A stretch of 64,000 nt of DNA. Origin: Paractinoplanes durhamensis. GTDB lineage: Bacteria > Actinomycetota > Actinomycetes > Mycobacteriales > Micromonosporaceae. The stretch is from contig NZ_BOML01000075.1 in NCBI RefSeq assembly GCF_016862175.1, positions 55,600-119,599 of the forward strand, read 5' to 3'. Each line of letters starts with the position of its first letter. Positions within the stretch are counted from its first letter, which is position 1. The position numbers were made by a program, and so were the translations under genes. The notes under the pieces were generated by a model, which did not search any database, was not told where the DNA came from, and saw nothing but the letters and a program-made list of their open reading frames with translations. Shown piece by piece: positions 53,633 to 61,891 of the stretch.

Positions 53633-53814
53633 GCCGCCCCAACGCCGTCCAACACACCAACCGCGGCAAGTCTCGGCTGCACCCGCCGACTCCGCCTGCC
53701 CCGCCCGGCGCGCGGGTCGAGGAGTGCTGCCCGGTCAAGAAGTGCCGCAAACCCAAGGGCCACAACGGTGGCGCCCACGAACGCAGCCCGCTCGGTCTGG
53801 CGGTCAGCCGATGA
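53629..53814 (+). CDS. Small Pro/Cys-containing protein
   Basis: 61 residues from the ATG at 53629 (overlapping the previous stop). PPTPPAPPGARVEECCPVKKCRKPKGHNGG contains CCxxxxC and a His, possibly a half zinc site. Unrecognised. Its stop overlaps the primase-polymerase ATG, so it is translated as part of that operon. Confidence 0.45.
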   Translation: MSRPNAVQHTNRGKSRLHPPTPPAPPGARVEECCPVKKCRKPKGHNGGAHERSPLGLAVSR

Positions 53815-54872
53815 CAGGGCCATACGAAGCTGCGGCCCGCCGATACCTGCCCGAGTGGTCGCCGGTGCCTATTTCGACGATCAACGGCGAGAAGGTGCTG
53901 TTGGTCAAGGGCGTTTCCGGCTACCAGAGATCACTCCCCGCGCCGTACTGGGCCGGTAGCGCTGAGGTCGAGGAGTGGATCAGTTCCGAGTGGGTGCACC
54001 CTGGGGCCGGCATTCGGTTCCGGGATGCCGGGGTGGCTCTGCGACTACCCAAGGACGTCATCGTTCTCGACGTGGACCAGTACGGCGATAAGCAAGGTGC
54101 GCGAACCCTCGCGGCGCTCCAGAACAAGTGGGGTGCGCTCGACCGAACGTGGATCTCCACAGCACGTCCCGCGCCGTCCGGTGGTCGGCTCTACCGGCTG
54201 AGCCCGGAGCATGCCGAGTTCGCGGAAAGGATGGTCAACCCAAAGTTCTCCGTCGCGGGCGGCGGCGTGATTGCCGCGGTGGACGTGCTGCGTTGGTGCC
54301 ACCGGTACCTCACCGTCTGGCCGACCTGGCACGGCGGGGTGGGCGCCAGATACCAGTGGTACTACCCGGACGGCACCCTCAGCACCGAGGAACTGCCAAT
54401 CCCGGATGACTTGCCGTACTTGCCAGTGGCATGGGTCAAGGGCTTGGCGACCCGCGTTGGGTCTTGGGCGGACGCGGGCGACCACACCGAGTTGCAAGGT
54501 CCGCCCATGGAGTGGCTGAATGCGCGGTCGGACGGCGAGCCGTGCTTGGCCATGCGGGAAACGCTCGACTCATACACGGCCCAGGTCATCGCGGCGGGGC
54601 GTTCTAGCGGCTGCCACCCGGCGATGCGGGACGGAACCCTAGCCATCGTCGGCAACGCGGCAGAGGGCCACCGGGGTGGGTTCCTGGCCGCATCTCGGCT
54701 GTGGACGGCGTACCGGGAGGCGATGAACGCGCGCACTGAAAGTCGCCGGTCACCCGCGACCCTAGAAACCGAGTTCGCCAATGCGGTTAAGGGTGCGATC
54801 GAGAAGCTGCCCCGTCACAAGTTCCGCAGCGAGGATCTGTGCGCGTCGGACCTGACCGGGTGGCTGAAGTGA
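53811..54872 (+). CDS. Bifunctional DNA primase/polymerase (prim-pol)
   Basis: 353 residues from the ATG at 53811. Archaeo-eukaryotic-primase-type fold (PF09250-like): metal-binding Asp87 and Asp89 in VIVLDVDQY, STARPAPSGGRLYRL (the SxGxH motif with the His apparently replaced), and Asp158 in AAVDVLRW. A C-terminal helical region follows. It would prime and copy the element's DNA together with the helicase encoded downstream by a GTGA overlap. Prim-pol plus helicase is the usual replication pair of satellites and integrative plasmids. Confidence 0.82.
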   Translation: MTGPYEAAARRYLPEWSPVPISTINGEKVLLVKGVSGYQRSLPAPYWAGSAEVEEWISSEWVHPGAGIRFRDAGVALRLPKDVIVLDVDQYGDKQGARTLAALQNKWGALDRTWISTARPAPSGGRLYRLSPEHAEFAERMVNPKFSVAGGGVIAAVDVLRWCHRYLTVWPTWHGGVGARYQWYYPDGTLSTEELPIPDDLPYLPVAWVKGLATRVGSWADAGDHTELQGPPMEWLNARSDGEPCLAMRETLDSYTAQVIAAGRSSGCHPAMRDGTLAIVGNAAEGHRGGFLAASRLWTAYREAMNARTESRRSPATLETEFANAVKGAIEKLPRHKFRSEDLCASDLTGWLK

Positions 54873-55972
54873 GCGCGTTTGACGTCCCGCCGTCGGCTGA
54901 GGTTGGGCAGGTGCTGGACACGCTTGAGCTGGAGGTGCAGCGCCAGATCCTCCAGACCAAGGCGCGCCAGATGGCGGCTGAGCGGCTTGCGGCTGAGCGG
55001 TTCGACCCGGCGGTGTTCTCGACGCTGGGCGGGTCACTGGACGAGATGTTGGCGCGGCCGGTCGTGGGCGAGCGGTACCTCATCGAGCGGCTGCTGGGTG
55101 CCCGCCACAACATGGTCCTCGCCGCGCAGTACAAGACCGGCAAGACCACCATGGGCGTGAACCTCATCAAGTCCCTCGCGGACGGCGCGCCGTTCCTGGG
55201 GCACAAGGTGATGTCCTGGGAGGGGCGGGTGGCCTGGTGGAACGGCGAGATGGACGACCAGGACTTCCACGACTACGTACGGCCGCTGAAGGTCAAGAAT
55301 CCCAAGCGCGTCCAGCTGCTGCACCTGCGCGGTCGACCGGTGTCGATCCTCGACCCACACTCGGCCGAGATGGTCGTGAAGCACCTGCGCGACAACGAAA
55401 TCGGCTTCTGGGGCGTGGACTCCTGGCGGCGGTTCTGCGCCTGGAACGGGGTCAACGAGAACGACAACGAAGCGGTCGAACGCCTCACCACCCGCGTAGA
55501 CGAGATCAAGGAACGCAGCGGCTGCGACGTATTCGCTGCGATCGCCCACACCCCGCGAGCTGCGATGGAGGAAGGCGAGGAACGGGCACGCGGCGCGGCA
55601 GCGCTGGACGACTGGGTGGACGCCCGCTGGGTCCTCACCAAGAACCGGGACGGCGACCGGTTTCTGGCCGTGACCGGGCGAGGGGTTGGCCTGGAGGAAA
55701 CCAAGCTGGAGTTCAACCCCGCGACGTACCGGCTGACGCTGGGCGAGGGAAACCGCCGCACGGCGGTCAATGAGACGCTGCGGCTGGGCGTCTCGATGGC
55801 GCTGAAGGGCGCGCCGGATGGGCTATTGACGGGCGAACTGGCGGACGTCGTCAAGGTCCCGCGCCAGAAGTCCGGAGCGCTCAAGCCGGTCTTGGAAGCG
55901 CTTATCGACGATCGATCCGTGACGGTCGAGAGCGCACCCAGGAACGGGAAGCGGTACCGATGGAACGGGTGA
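54869..55972 (+). CDS. RecA-fold replicative helicase (RepA-like)
   Basis: 367 residues from a GTG at 54869. An N-terminal helical region (about 1-75), then the AAA_25/RepA ATPase: P-loop AQYKTGKTT (Lys92), VAWWNGEMDD, a Walker B-like FWGVDSWRRF, and AIAHTPRA. A C-terminal winged-helix-like region (LTGELADVVKVPRQKSGALKPVLEAL) may bind DNA. A hexameric replication helicase is the expected role; the iteron-like repeats lie just downstream. Confidence 0.82.
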   Translation: MSAFDVPPSAEVGQVLDTLELEVQRQILQTKARQMAAERLAAERFDPAVFSTLGGSLDEMLARPVVGERYLIERLLGARHNMVLAAQYKTGKTTMGVNLIKSLADGAPFLGHKVMSWEGRVAWWNGEMDDQDFHDYVRPLKVKNPKRVQLLHLRGRPVSILDPHSAEMVVKHLRDNEIGFWGVDSWRRFCAWNGVNENDNEAVERLTTRVDEIKERSGCDVFAAIAHTPRAAMEEGEERARGAAALDDWVDARWVLTKNRDGDRFLAVTGRGVGLEETKLEFNPATYRLTLGEGNRRTAVNETLRLGVSMALKGAPDGLLTGELADVVKVPRQKSGALKPVLEALIDDRSVTVESAPRNGKRYRWNG

Positions 55973-55980
55973 GTACCCCC

Positions 55981-56127
55981 AGTTGCCCCCAGTGCCCCCT
56001 CAGTGCCCCCGGGGGCACTCCGGGGTCCGGTCCCGCGAGTGCCCCGCCCCCTAGTTGAAGGGGGCACTCGGGGGGACTCCCCGACCAGGAAAAAGCTTTC
56101 AAGATCTAAAAGGATTGGAGGGGGCAC
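55981..56127. repeat. AGTGCCCCC iteron-like cluster (candidate origin or packaging site)
   Basis: Copies of AGTGCCCCC at 55991-55999 and 56002-56010; inverted copies at 56011-56019 and 56060-56068; a near copy at 56038-56046; a variant AGTTGCCCCC at 55981-55990; and GGGGGCAC at 56120-56127 touching the next ATG. 56002-56019 is a perfect 18-bp palindrome. An AT-richer stretch (56090-56116) follows. Such clustering between replication and packaging genes suggests an origin, a packaging site, or an operator of the downstream gene. Confidence 0.7.
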
Positions 56128-56526
56128 ATGAGTGACCTCTCGGAGGTGGATACCTCTCGCAAGTGCAGGGCACGGAGTAAGCGTTCGGGAGGGCCTTGTC
56201 GGAACGCGCCGATCCTCGGCGGGACGGTCTGTCGCATCCACGGCGGCGCGGCTCCGCAGACGCGGGCGGCGGCCAAGGCTCGCATCCTCGCAGCGGCCGA
56301 TCGGGCGGCGGCGCAACTCATCAACTTCATGGAGTCGCCAGACGTGCCGTACCCGGTACGGCTCGCGGCGGCGCGGGACCTGCTCGACCGCGCGGACCTC
56401 ACCGGCAAGACGACGGTGGAGGTCTCGCTCGCGCCGTGGCAGGAAGTGTTGCAGGGCTTGGCGAGCGGGCAGCCGGCACACGTCTTGCCGCCAGGTCGCG
56501 ACGTCATCGAGGGAGAGACCGCATAG
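56128..56526 (+). CDS. HGG-motif protein, putative small terminase subunit
   Basis: 132 residues from the ATG at 56128 with GGAGG upstream. Starts with the conserved KCRARSKRSGGPCRNAP...GTVCRIHGGAAPQT segment (Cys and His likely binding zinc), then a helical region and TVEVSLAPWQEVLQ. Proteins with this CxxxHGG motif are commonly encoded just before terminase genes in actinobacteriophages and are presumed TerS or DNA-recognition factors. Here two recombinase genes separate it from TerL. Function inferred. Confidence 0.6.
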   Translation: MSDLSEVDTSRKCRARSKRSGGPCRNAPILGGTVCRIHGGAAPQTRAAAKARILAAADRAAAQLINFMESPDVPYPVRLAAARDLLDRADLTGKTTVEVSLAPWQEVLQGLASGQPAHVLPPGRDVIEGETA

Positions 56527-56670
56527 CGCGCGGACTGCTCTTTCGTAGCTCAACCGTCCACAATGGATGTCCGGACAGTCACACTCCGTGACGCTGGCGT
56601 AGCGTTCCGGCCGCCGCTTGTTCTTCCGAATCGGCGGCGGCCCTGGTCAGGGCGTTGGAGGAGGTATCTC

Positions 56671-57510
56671 GTGTCAGAAGCTCAAGGCGGCGCGGCGCTC
56701 ACCCGCCGTAATGGCCTTTCCCATGCCGTACGGCCGGACCCACACCGACCTAGCGGCGAGCGCTCCCGTGTGGGGAGCGGTGGAACTAGGCCGGTCGCGC
56801 ACACACTCCGGCTCGTGGGCTACCTCCGGGTGTCGACCATTGAGCAGGCGACCCACGGTTACGGGCTCGACGTCCAGCGCGCAGCGATCAGGGCAGCGGC
56901 CGAGGCGATGGGCGCGCGGATCGTGAAGTGGTGTATCGACGACCCGAAGAGCGGTGCACTACCGGCGGATGAGCGGCCCGGCTTGACGGAGGGCCTGACG
57001 TGGCTCCGCGACGGCCAGGCCGACGGCATCATCACGCGGGACCTTGACCGGCTTGCCCGTGAGGTCACCGTCCAGGAGGCCATCCTGGCCGAGGTCTGGA
57101 ACCGTTGCGGCGCAAGGGCTTTCACCGCAACCGGTGAGGTCGAGCGGGACGACCCGGATGACCCGTACCGCACGGCCATGCGGCAGATGATGGGCGTGTT
57201 CTCCGGGCTGGAGCGGCGGCTGATCGTGAAGCGGCTCCGCGACGGCCGCAAGGCCAAGGCCGCAGCAGGCGGGCACGCGGTCGGCCGCGCCGGGTACGGC
57301 TGGCGGTCGGTCGGCGGTGCGCTGGTCGAGATCCCAGCGGAGCAACGCGGCCTCGCGCGCCTCAAGGAGCTAGCGGCGGGCGGTGCCTCTACGCGGGCCA
57401 TCGCGGCCACCCTCGCGGAGGAGGGCCACCCGACGCAGCGCGGCGGCCGGTGGACGTCGCCGGTCGTGGCGCGGATCCTCTCGCGCCAGGTTGAGGCGGT
57501 GGCGGCATGA
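56671..57510 (+). CDS. Serine recombinase (resolvase/invertase type)
   Basis: 279 residues from the GTG at 56671 (GGAGGAGG upstream); a GTG at 56770 is also possible. Catalytic Ser55 in GYLRVSTIEQ, then the conserved arginines in GIITRDLDRLAR and the SGLERRLIVKRLRDGRKAKAAAGG helix. A short recombinase DNA-binding domain follows (ARLKELAAGGASTRAIAATL..GHPTQRGGRW). It is shorter than phage large serine integrases and lacks their zinc-ribbon/coiled-coil arm. Its stop overlaps the tyrosine integrase ATG. Confidence 0.82.
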   Translation: MSEAQGGAALTRRNGLSHAVRPDPHRPSGERSRVGSGGTRPVAHTLRLVGYLRVSTIEQATHGYGLDVQRAAIRAAAEAMGARIVKWCIDDPKSGALPADERPGLTEGLTWLRDGQADGIITRDLDRLAREVTVQEAILAEVWNRCGARAFTATGEVERDDPDDPYRTAMRQMMGVFSGLERRLIVKRLRDGRKAKAAAGGHAVGRAGYGWRSVGGALVEIPAEQRGLARLKELAAGGASTRAIAATLAEEGHPTQRGGRWTSPVVARILSRQVEAVAA

Positions 57511-58824
57511 CGCTCCACGCGCCGAAGAAGCTGCCGACCCCCAAGCAGCTTGCCGACAACCGGTGGGAGGTTCGCTGGCGCTACCGGTTGGCCGGCAAAG
57601 AGCACCGGCCGCGCCGGGTGTTCCCCACCGAGAAGGAAGCCAACGCTTTCATCTTGAACGACTTGGTGGGCGCCAGCCGCACGGATCCGGCCGCCTCCAA
57701 GCAGAGCTTTGACGCCTATGCAGACCGCTACCTGGAGACCATCGCGGGTGATGTGAAGGCACGAACGGTCGAGCGCTACCGGTCGGCCCTCCTGCACGCT
57801 CGCGCATACTTCGCGGGCACCCAGGTCGCGGAGATCAAGACCAGCGACTGCCGGGCGTTCCGAGCGAAGCTTCAGAAGGGCGGGTGCATTTCCAAGCGCC
57901 GCAACGAAAACGGCGACGCCAAGCAGCTCCGCGGCAACTCCGTCCGCAACGTGTACGGCACCTTCCGGTCGGTGCTGGAGCTGGCGGCTGAGGACGGTGC
58001 GTTGCCCGCCAACCCGGCCGTGCTCCGCCGGACCGCAGGCCGCAAGAGCAACCGCGAGACCAAGTTCAAGGCGGTGTTCCTCAACGCGGCCCAGGTCGAG
58101 GCGCTGGCGGGCGTGATGCCGGAGCCGTACGGGCTGATGATCCGGTTCCTGGCGTACACCGGTCTCCGCGCGGGTGAATTGGCCGGGCTGGACGTGGCCG
58201 ACGTCCACCTCACCTACAGCCCTCGCACGCAGACCTGGCGTGGGTACGTGGACGTGCACCGCACCCGCCGCAAGGTCAAGGGCGGCTGGGTCGAGGACAC
58301 GCCCAAGAGTGAGGAGAGCACGCGCCGCGTGACGTTGCCGCCGTGGCTCGCGGAAGACCTGCACCTTTACCTCACCGGCAACCACGAGCGGGGCGACGAC
58401 CCGGCCGCGCCGCTGTTCCCGAACCGGAAGCCCGGCGCGACGTACACGACCGACCCCGAGACGGGCAAGAAGGTGCGAGGCGGCTTCCGGCTGAACTGGG
58501 CGGAGCCGATCGAGCCGGGCCGGTTCTACATCAACCTCTTCAAGCCAGCTTTGGTGCGTGCCGGCCTTTTGGTCGCGACCCGGCTGCACGACCTCCGGCA
58601 CACGTTCGCGGCGCTGTTCCTGGAGCTGGGCGGGGACATCTACCGGCTCTCGCAGGAGATTGGGCCACGCCAGCTACGAGACCACCCACAAGTTCTATGC
58701 GCACCTGATTCCGCCGGATGAGGACGCGCCGCACGTGTTCGCGGAGCGGCCCGCCCCCGCGCCGGTCCGCCCGGCTATGGCCCCCAGCAACGTCCGGCAA
58801 CTTCGCCCGACGGGGACGCCATGA
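57507..58824 (+). pseudogene. Tyrosine integrase with a frameshift before the catalytic Tyr
   Basis: The frame from the ATG at 57507 has an N-terminal Arm-binding and SAM-like core-binding domain and the catalytic Arg221 (TGLRAGEL) and His361-x-x-Arg364 (HDLRH). After SQEI near 58659 it leaves the family pattern and stops at 58721. The +1 frame continues RLGHASYETTHKFYAHLIPP, holding the missing His and the nucleophile Tyr. It ends at 58824, where its stop overlaps the next ATG exactly as an intact gene would. One extra base around 58653-58660 explains it. Mutation, sequencing error or +1 frameshifting are the options. Confidence 0.85.
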
Positions 58825-59024
58825 AGGGCGACGGCCGACACAGCACCTACACGCCGGTGAGCGGCTGGCCGCAGCCGTGGCGGTCGAACCCGCGCTCCTG
58901 GCCGAAGTGCAACGTGCGCGCCGCGCCGATGGAGTGCGGCCACGAGTTCCGATCCGAGATCCCACCCAGCACCGGCGAGCGGGTCTGGTGCCGCAGCTGC
59001 GACGACTACAGGAGAGCCGAATGA
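58821..59024 (+). CDS. Small zinc-ribbon protein before TerL
   Basis: 67 residues; the ATG overlaps the integrase +1-frame stop. CGHEF and WCRSC plus an upstream Cys suggest a zinc knuckle, with many Trp and Pro residues. Its stop overlaps the TerL start (AATGA). Unrecognised; phage HNH-less zinc proteins in this position are common. Confidence 0.5.
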   Translation: MKGDGRHSTYTPVSGWPQPWRSNPRSWPKCNVRAAPMECGHEFRSEIPPSTGERVWCRSCDDYRRAE

Positions 59025-60487
59025 CGACGACGACCATGCCCGCCGCGCTGCAAGAGGGCATCTGGGCGCGGCTCGGGTGGCAGCCGCACTCGCTCCAGCG
59101 GGAGGTCTTGGAAAGCCAAGCCCGGTACCAGGTCGTGAGTGCCGGCCGCCGGGCGGGCAAGACCCAGATGGGCGCGTACCGGGTGCTCCCGGAGTGGTTC
59201 CGCGCCCTGCGGGACCGCGACATCCTCAAAGCCCGAGGCCACCGGCGGGAGTTCTGGATTGTCGGCCCGGAGTACTCCGACGCGGAGAAGGAGTTCCGGG
59301 TGACCTGGGACGCGCTGAAGCGGTTGGGCGTGGCGTTCGAGACCGGCAGCGCCAACACGCCGCAGAGCGGGACGATGCGGATCGTCAGCCTTGACGGCCG
59401 GTTCGTGGTCGAGGCCAAGAGCGCCAAGTATCCGGAGACGCTGGTAGGCGAGGGCCTGAGCGGCGTGGTGCTCGCGGAGGCGGCCAAGCTCAAGCGCTCA
59501 GTGTGGGACCGGTTCGTCCGGCCGACCCTCGCGGACTTCGGCGGGTGGGCCGTGTTCACCTCCACCCCGGAGGGCCGGAACTGGTTTTACGACTTGTGGG
59601 CGGCGGGCCAAGACCCCACGCGACCCGAGTGGGCAAGCTGGCGTGCGCCGGCATGGGTCAACCCGCACGTCTACCGGTCCCCGACCGACCCGACCGCACT
59701 CGCCACCCTCGCGGAGCTGCGGGACGCGGGCCAACTCCCGTACCCGCGGCACCTCACCGACAAGGTCAATCCTGAAGTGCTGGAGATGTTCCTGTCGATG
59801 AGCGCGGAGGCGTTTGACCAGGAGATCGCGGCCCAGTTCAACACGTACGTGGGGCGGGTCTTCAAGGGCTTCAACGAGGAGGTCCACGTCACAAACCAGG
59901 ACTTCATCCCCGGTTGGTACACGTACGCAGCGGCCGACTTCGGCTTCACCAACCCGTTCGTCTGGCTCGTGCTCCAGGTCGACCCGCACCGCGAGCGGGT
60001 GCACATCGTCCGGGAGTACTACGAGACCGGCCGTACCACCGAAGAGGCGGCGGTGGAGATCGAGGCGCGGGGACTCACCCCACCCGGGCTGCTCGGCTTC
60101 TTCCCGGACCCGGCGGAGCCGGACCGGGCGGCCGAACTCGTCCAGCGGCTGCGGCTGCGCCGGTTCTCGCCGGGCTCCCTGACGATTGCCGATCGGATCG
60201 AGTGGATCCGGCGGAAGCTCGGCGCGCAGTTCCCGCTAGAGCACGCGAGGACCTCTCCCGGCCTGACGATCAATCGCCGCTGCCTCAACACGATCCGGGA
60301 GTTCAACGCCTACCGCTACCCCGATACCGCCACCTCTGCCGCTGACCGGGGCCGCGCCCCGAGCGAGAACCCCAAGAAGGTCGATGACCACACGATCGAG
60401 GCGCTGGGGCGGTTCTTCTCTGGCTTCTACGGCCGACCGAACACGCGGGGCGGCGGACGCCAAAGCCACGTGCACATGCGCCGTTAG
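59021..60487 (+). CDS. Phage terminase large subunit (TerL)
   Basis: 488 residues from the ATG at 59021. ATPase: Walker A GRRAGKT (42-48), Walker B region VVLAEAAKL with Glu153 as likely catalytic carboxylate, and coupling motif FTSTPEGRNW (about 179-188). RNase H-like nuclease: Asp306 in AAADFGFTNP, Asp363/368 in FPDPAEPD and Asp455/456 in KVDDHTIEAL. Both halves are complete, so it should cut and translocate DNA into a procapsid. No portal or capsid gene follows; particles would have to come from a helper phage. Confidence 0.9.
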   Translation: MTTTTMPAALQEGIWARLGWQPHSLQREVLESQARYQVVSAGRRAGKTQMGAYRVLPEWFRALRDRDILKARGHRREFWIVGPEYSDAEKEFRVTWDALKRLGVAFETGSANTPQSGTMRIVSLDGRFVVEAKSAKYPETLVGEGLSGVVLAEAAKLKRSVWDRFVRPTLADFGGWAVFTSTPEGRNWFYDLWAAGQDPTRPEWASWRAPAWVNPHVYRSPTDPTALATLAELRDAGQLPYPRHLTDKVNPEVLEMFLSMSAEAFDQEIAAQFNTYVGRVFKGFNEEVHVTNQDFIPGWYTYAAADFGFTNPFVWLVLQVDPHRERVHIVREYYETGRTTEEAAVEIEARGLTPPGLLGFFPDPAEPDRAAELVQRLRLRRFSPGSLTIADRIEWIRRKLGAQFPLEHARTSPGLTINRRCLNTIREFNAYRYPDTATSAADRGRAPSENPKKVDDHTIEALGRFFSGFYGRPNTRGGGRQSHVHMRR

Positions 60488-60535
60488 GCGACGCAGACCA
60501 CCGCCCGGACCGGGCGGACCAAGAAAGGAACTGAA

Positions 60536-60724
60536 ATGGCAGTACGCACGAACCTCCCGGCGCTGACGCCGGTGAAGGTGGTCATCACTGGCGCGCCGAC
60601 TCCGGGCGGCTCGATCATCGAGAAGACCTACTACACCGAGGTCGCCACCCCGGCCAACACTTGGACGATCACTCGGGTCGACGGTCGGATCATCGACGTG
60701 CAGTCAGGTGACAAGACCGCCTGA
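60536..60724 (+). CDS. Small hypothetical protein after TerL
   Basis: 62 residues from the ATG at 60536 with AAGGAA upstream. All-beta character (VKVVITGAPTPGGSIIEKTYY, TWTITRVDGRIIDV). No family recognised. In phages small head-decoration or DNA-binding proteins occur here, but nothing specific is visible. Confidence 0.5.
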   Translation: MAVRTNLPALTPVKVVITGAPTPGGSIIEKTYYTEVATPANTWTITRVDGRIIDVQSGDKTA

Positions 60725-60808
60725 CTTGGGGGAACCGCGATGCGGGGCCGATTCGTGAAGTCGGATCGGCTTCGCAGGTTTCGAATTTGACTTGCGGCGC
60801 TCAGTACG

Positions 60809-61414
60809 TTGCAGAGTGTGAAGACGTGCGCAGACTGCGGCAGGGAATGGAAGGCGGTGCCGTGCTCGGCGTGCGGCGGAACGTTCATGGTCATCCAGGC
60901 CACTGCTGCCGTGGTGGGCGAGGGACTCGTAGAAACCAACGCTTGGGGAATCGGGTACGGAGATGTGCAGCCGTGGACCGACAAGTGGCTTGACCTTGAC
61001 GATGCCCGACGGCGGGTCGAGGAGGCGTACGCGCTTCCCGACTGCGAGCCTGCCCAACTGCGTCGTCCGATCTTGATGTTCTTCCGGCTCTGCCGGGAGC
61101 TGGCAGATTTCATCGAGGATGAGACCGGGTTGTCCGCCAAAGCGTTCGTCCATTCCGACCCGGACCTGCGGGTCTGCGACGCGTTGGCGCAGGTCACGAA
61201 ACACCGCACCCGGAACAACCCCAACTCGATGACGGCGCGGATCGCCACCTTCAACCGCACCCGCGACGGCCAACATGTCTATATCCACTGGCGCCAGCGC
61301 GACTGCGAAGGGACTGATGACGCCGTCGACCTGGTGGTCCGGTGTCTAGACGCATGGGACCGGTTCATCCAGCAACACAGCTTGCGAACGCCCGCTAGAG
61401 ACCACCTGGCGTAG
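60809..61414 (+). CDS. Hypothetical protein with N-terminal zinc ribbon
   Basis: 201 residues from a TTG at 60809 (a GTG at 60818 is the alternative). CADCGREWKAVPCSACGG is a CxxC...CxxC zinc ribbon; the rest is alpha-helical with LRRPILMFFRLCRELADFIEDETGL and no recognised motif. Convergent with the minus-strand gene at 61520. Confidence 0.5.
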   Translation: MQSVKTCADCGREWKAVPCSACGGTFMVIQATAAVVGEGLVETNAWGIGYGDVQPWTDKWLDLDDARRRVEEAYALPDCEPAQLRRPILMFFRLCRELADFIEDETGLSAKAFVHSDPDLRVCDALAQVTKHRTRNNPNSMTARIATFNRTRDGQHVYIHWRQRDCEGTDDAVDLVVRCLDAWDRFIQQHSLRTPARDHLA

Positions 61415-61470
61415 GCTTACGACACCTCCTTTTAGGGTGATTCGTGGTACCGGCCGCGCCACCGAAAGAA

Positions 61471-61497
61471 GCCCCAGAGCGGCTACGGCTCCGGGGC
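61471..61497 (-). terminator. Terminator of the minus-strand gene at 61520
   Basis: GCCCCGGAGC, loop CGTAGCC and GCTCTGGGGC (minus-strand sense) form a 10-bp stem with one mismatch, followed by TTCTTTC. Located 23 nt after the stop. Confidence 0.75.
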
Positions 61498-61519
61498 CTC
61501 TCGGTCGGAGCGGTTCGAG

Positions 61520-61774
61520 TCAACGAAGCACGATCCGGTCTCCCCGGCTGATGATCTCGGCATAGTCCGTCAGTTCTCGATCGGACAGCGTCCAACCGGC
61601 CGCCTTGAGGGCTCGCGCCATCGCTGGCTTGACTACCTCAACGGGTTTTCCCGCGTACTCGCGGTGCAACCGGTCGAGCACCGGCTGGTCCTTCCGTTTG
61701 ACCTCCTGGATTGCCTTTTTGCCGAGATCCTGGATGATCTTGTCGAAATCTTTGCTCGGCTTGAACGTCGCCAT
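61520..61774 (-). CDS. Hypothetical small protein
   Basis: 84 residues from the ATG at 61774 (GGGGAA upstream). Lys-rich N-terminal helix (FKPSKDFDKIIQDLGKKAIQEVKRK), then a helix-turn-strand end. A small basic protein of unknown family, second gene of the leftward right-arm group. Confidence 0.5.
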   Translation of the reverse strand: MATFKPSKDFDKIIQDLGKKAIQEVKRKDQPVLDRLHREYAGKPVEVVKPAMARALKAAGWTLSDRELTDYAEIISRGDRIVLR

Positions 61775-61891
61775 GTTGTTCCCCGCTCTGGAATTGATCG
61801 AGGGAACGGTACCTACCAGGTATGACATTCTTGGCGGACGTGCTGTGCGACGTGATCCGGGAATTGATCGCTAGCGTCTCGGAGCGCGCAT

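Noticed and set aside
55973..56127. The GC-rich repeats as a transcription terminator only
   Set aside because: A terminator needs one hairpin; here five or more copies of the same 9-mer recur in both orientations, which points to protein binding.
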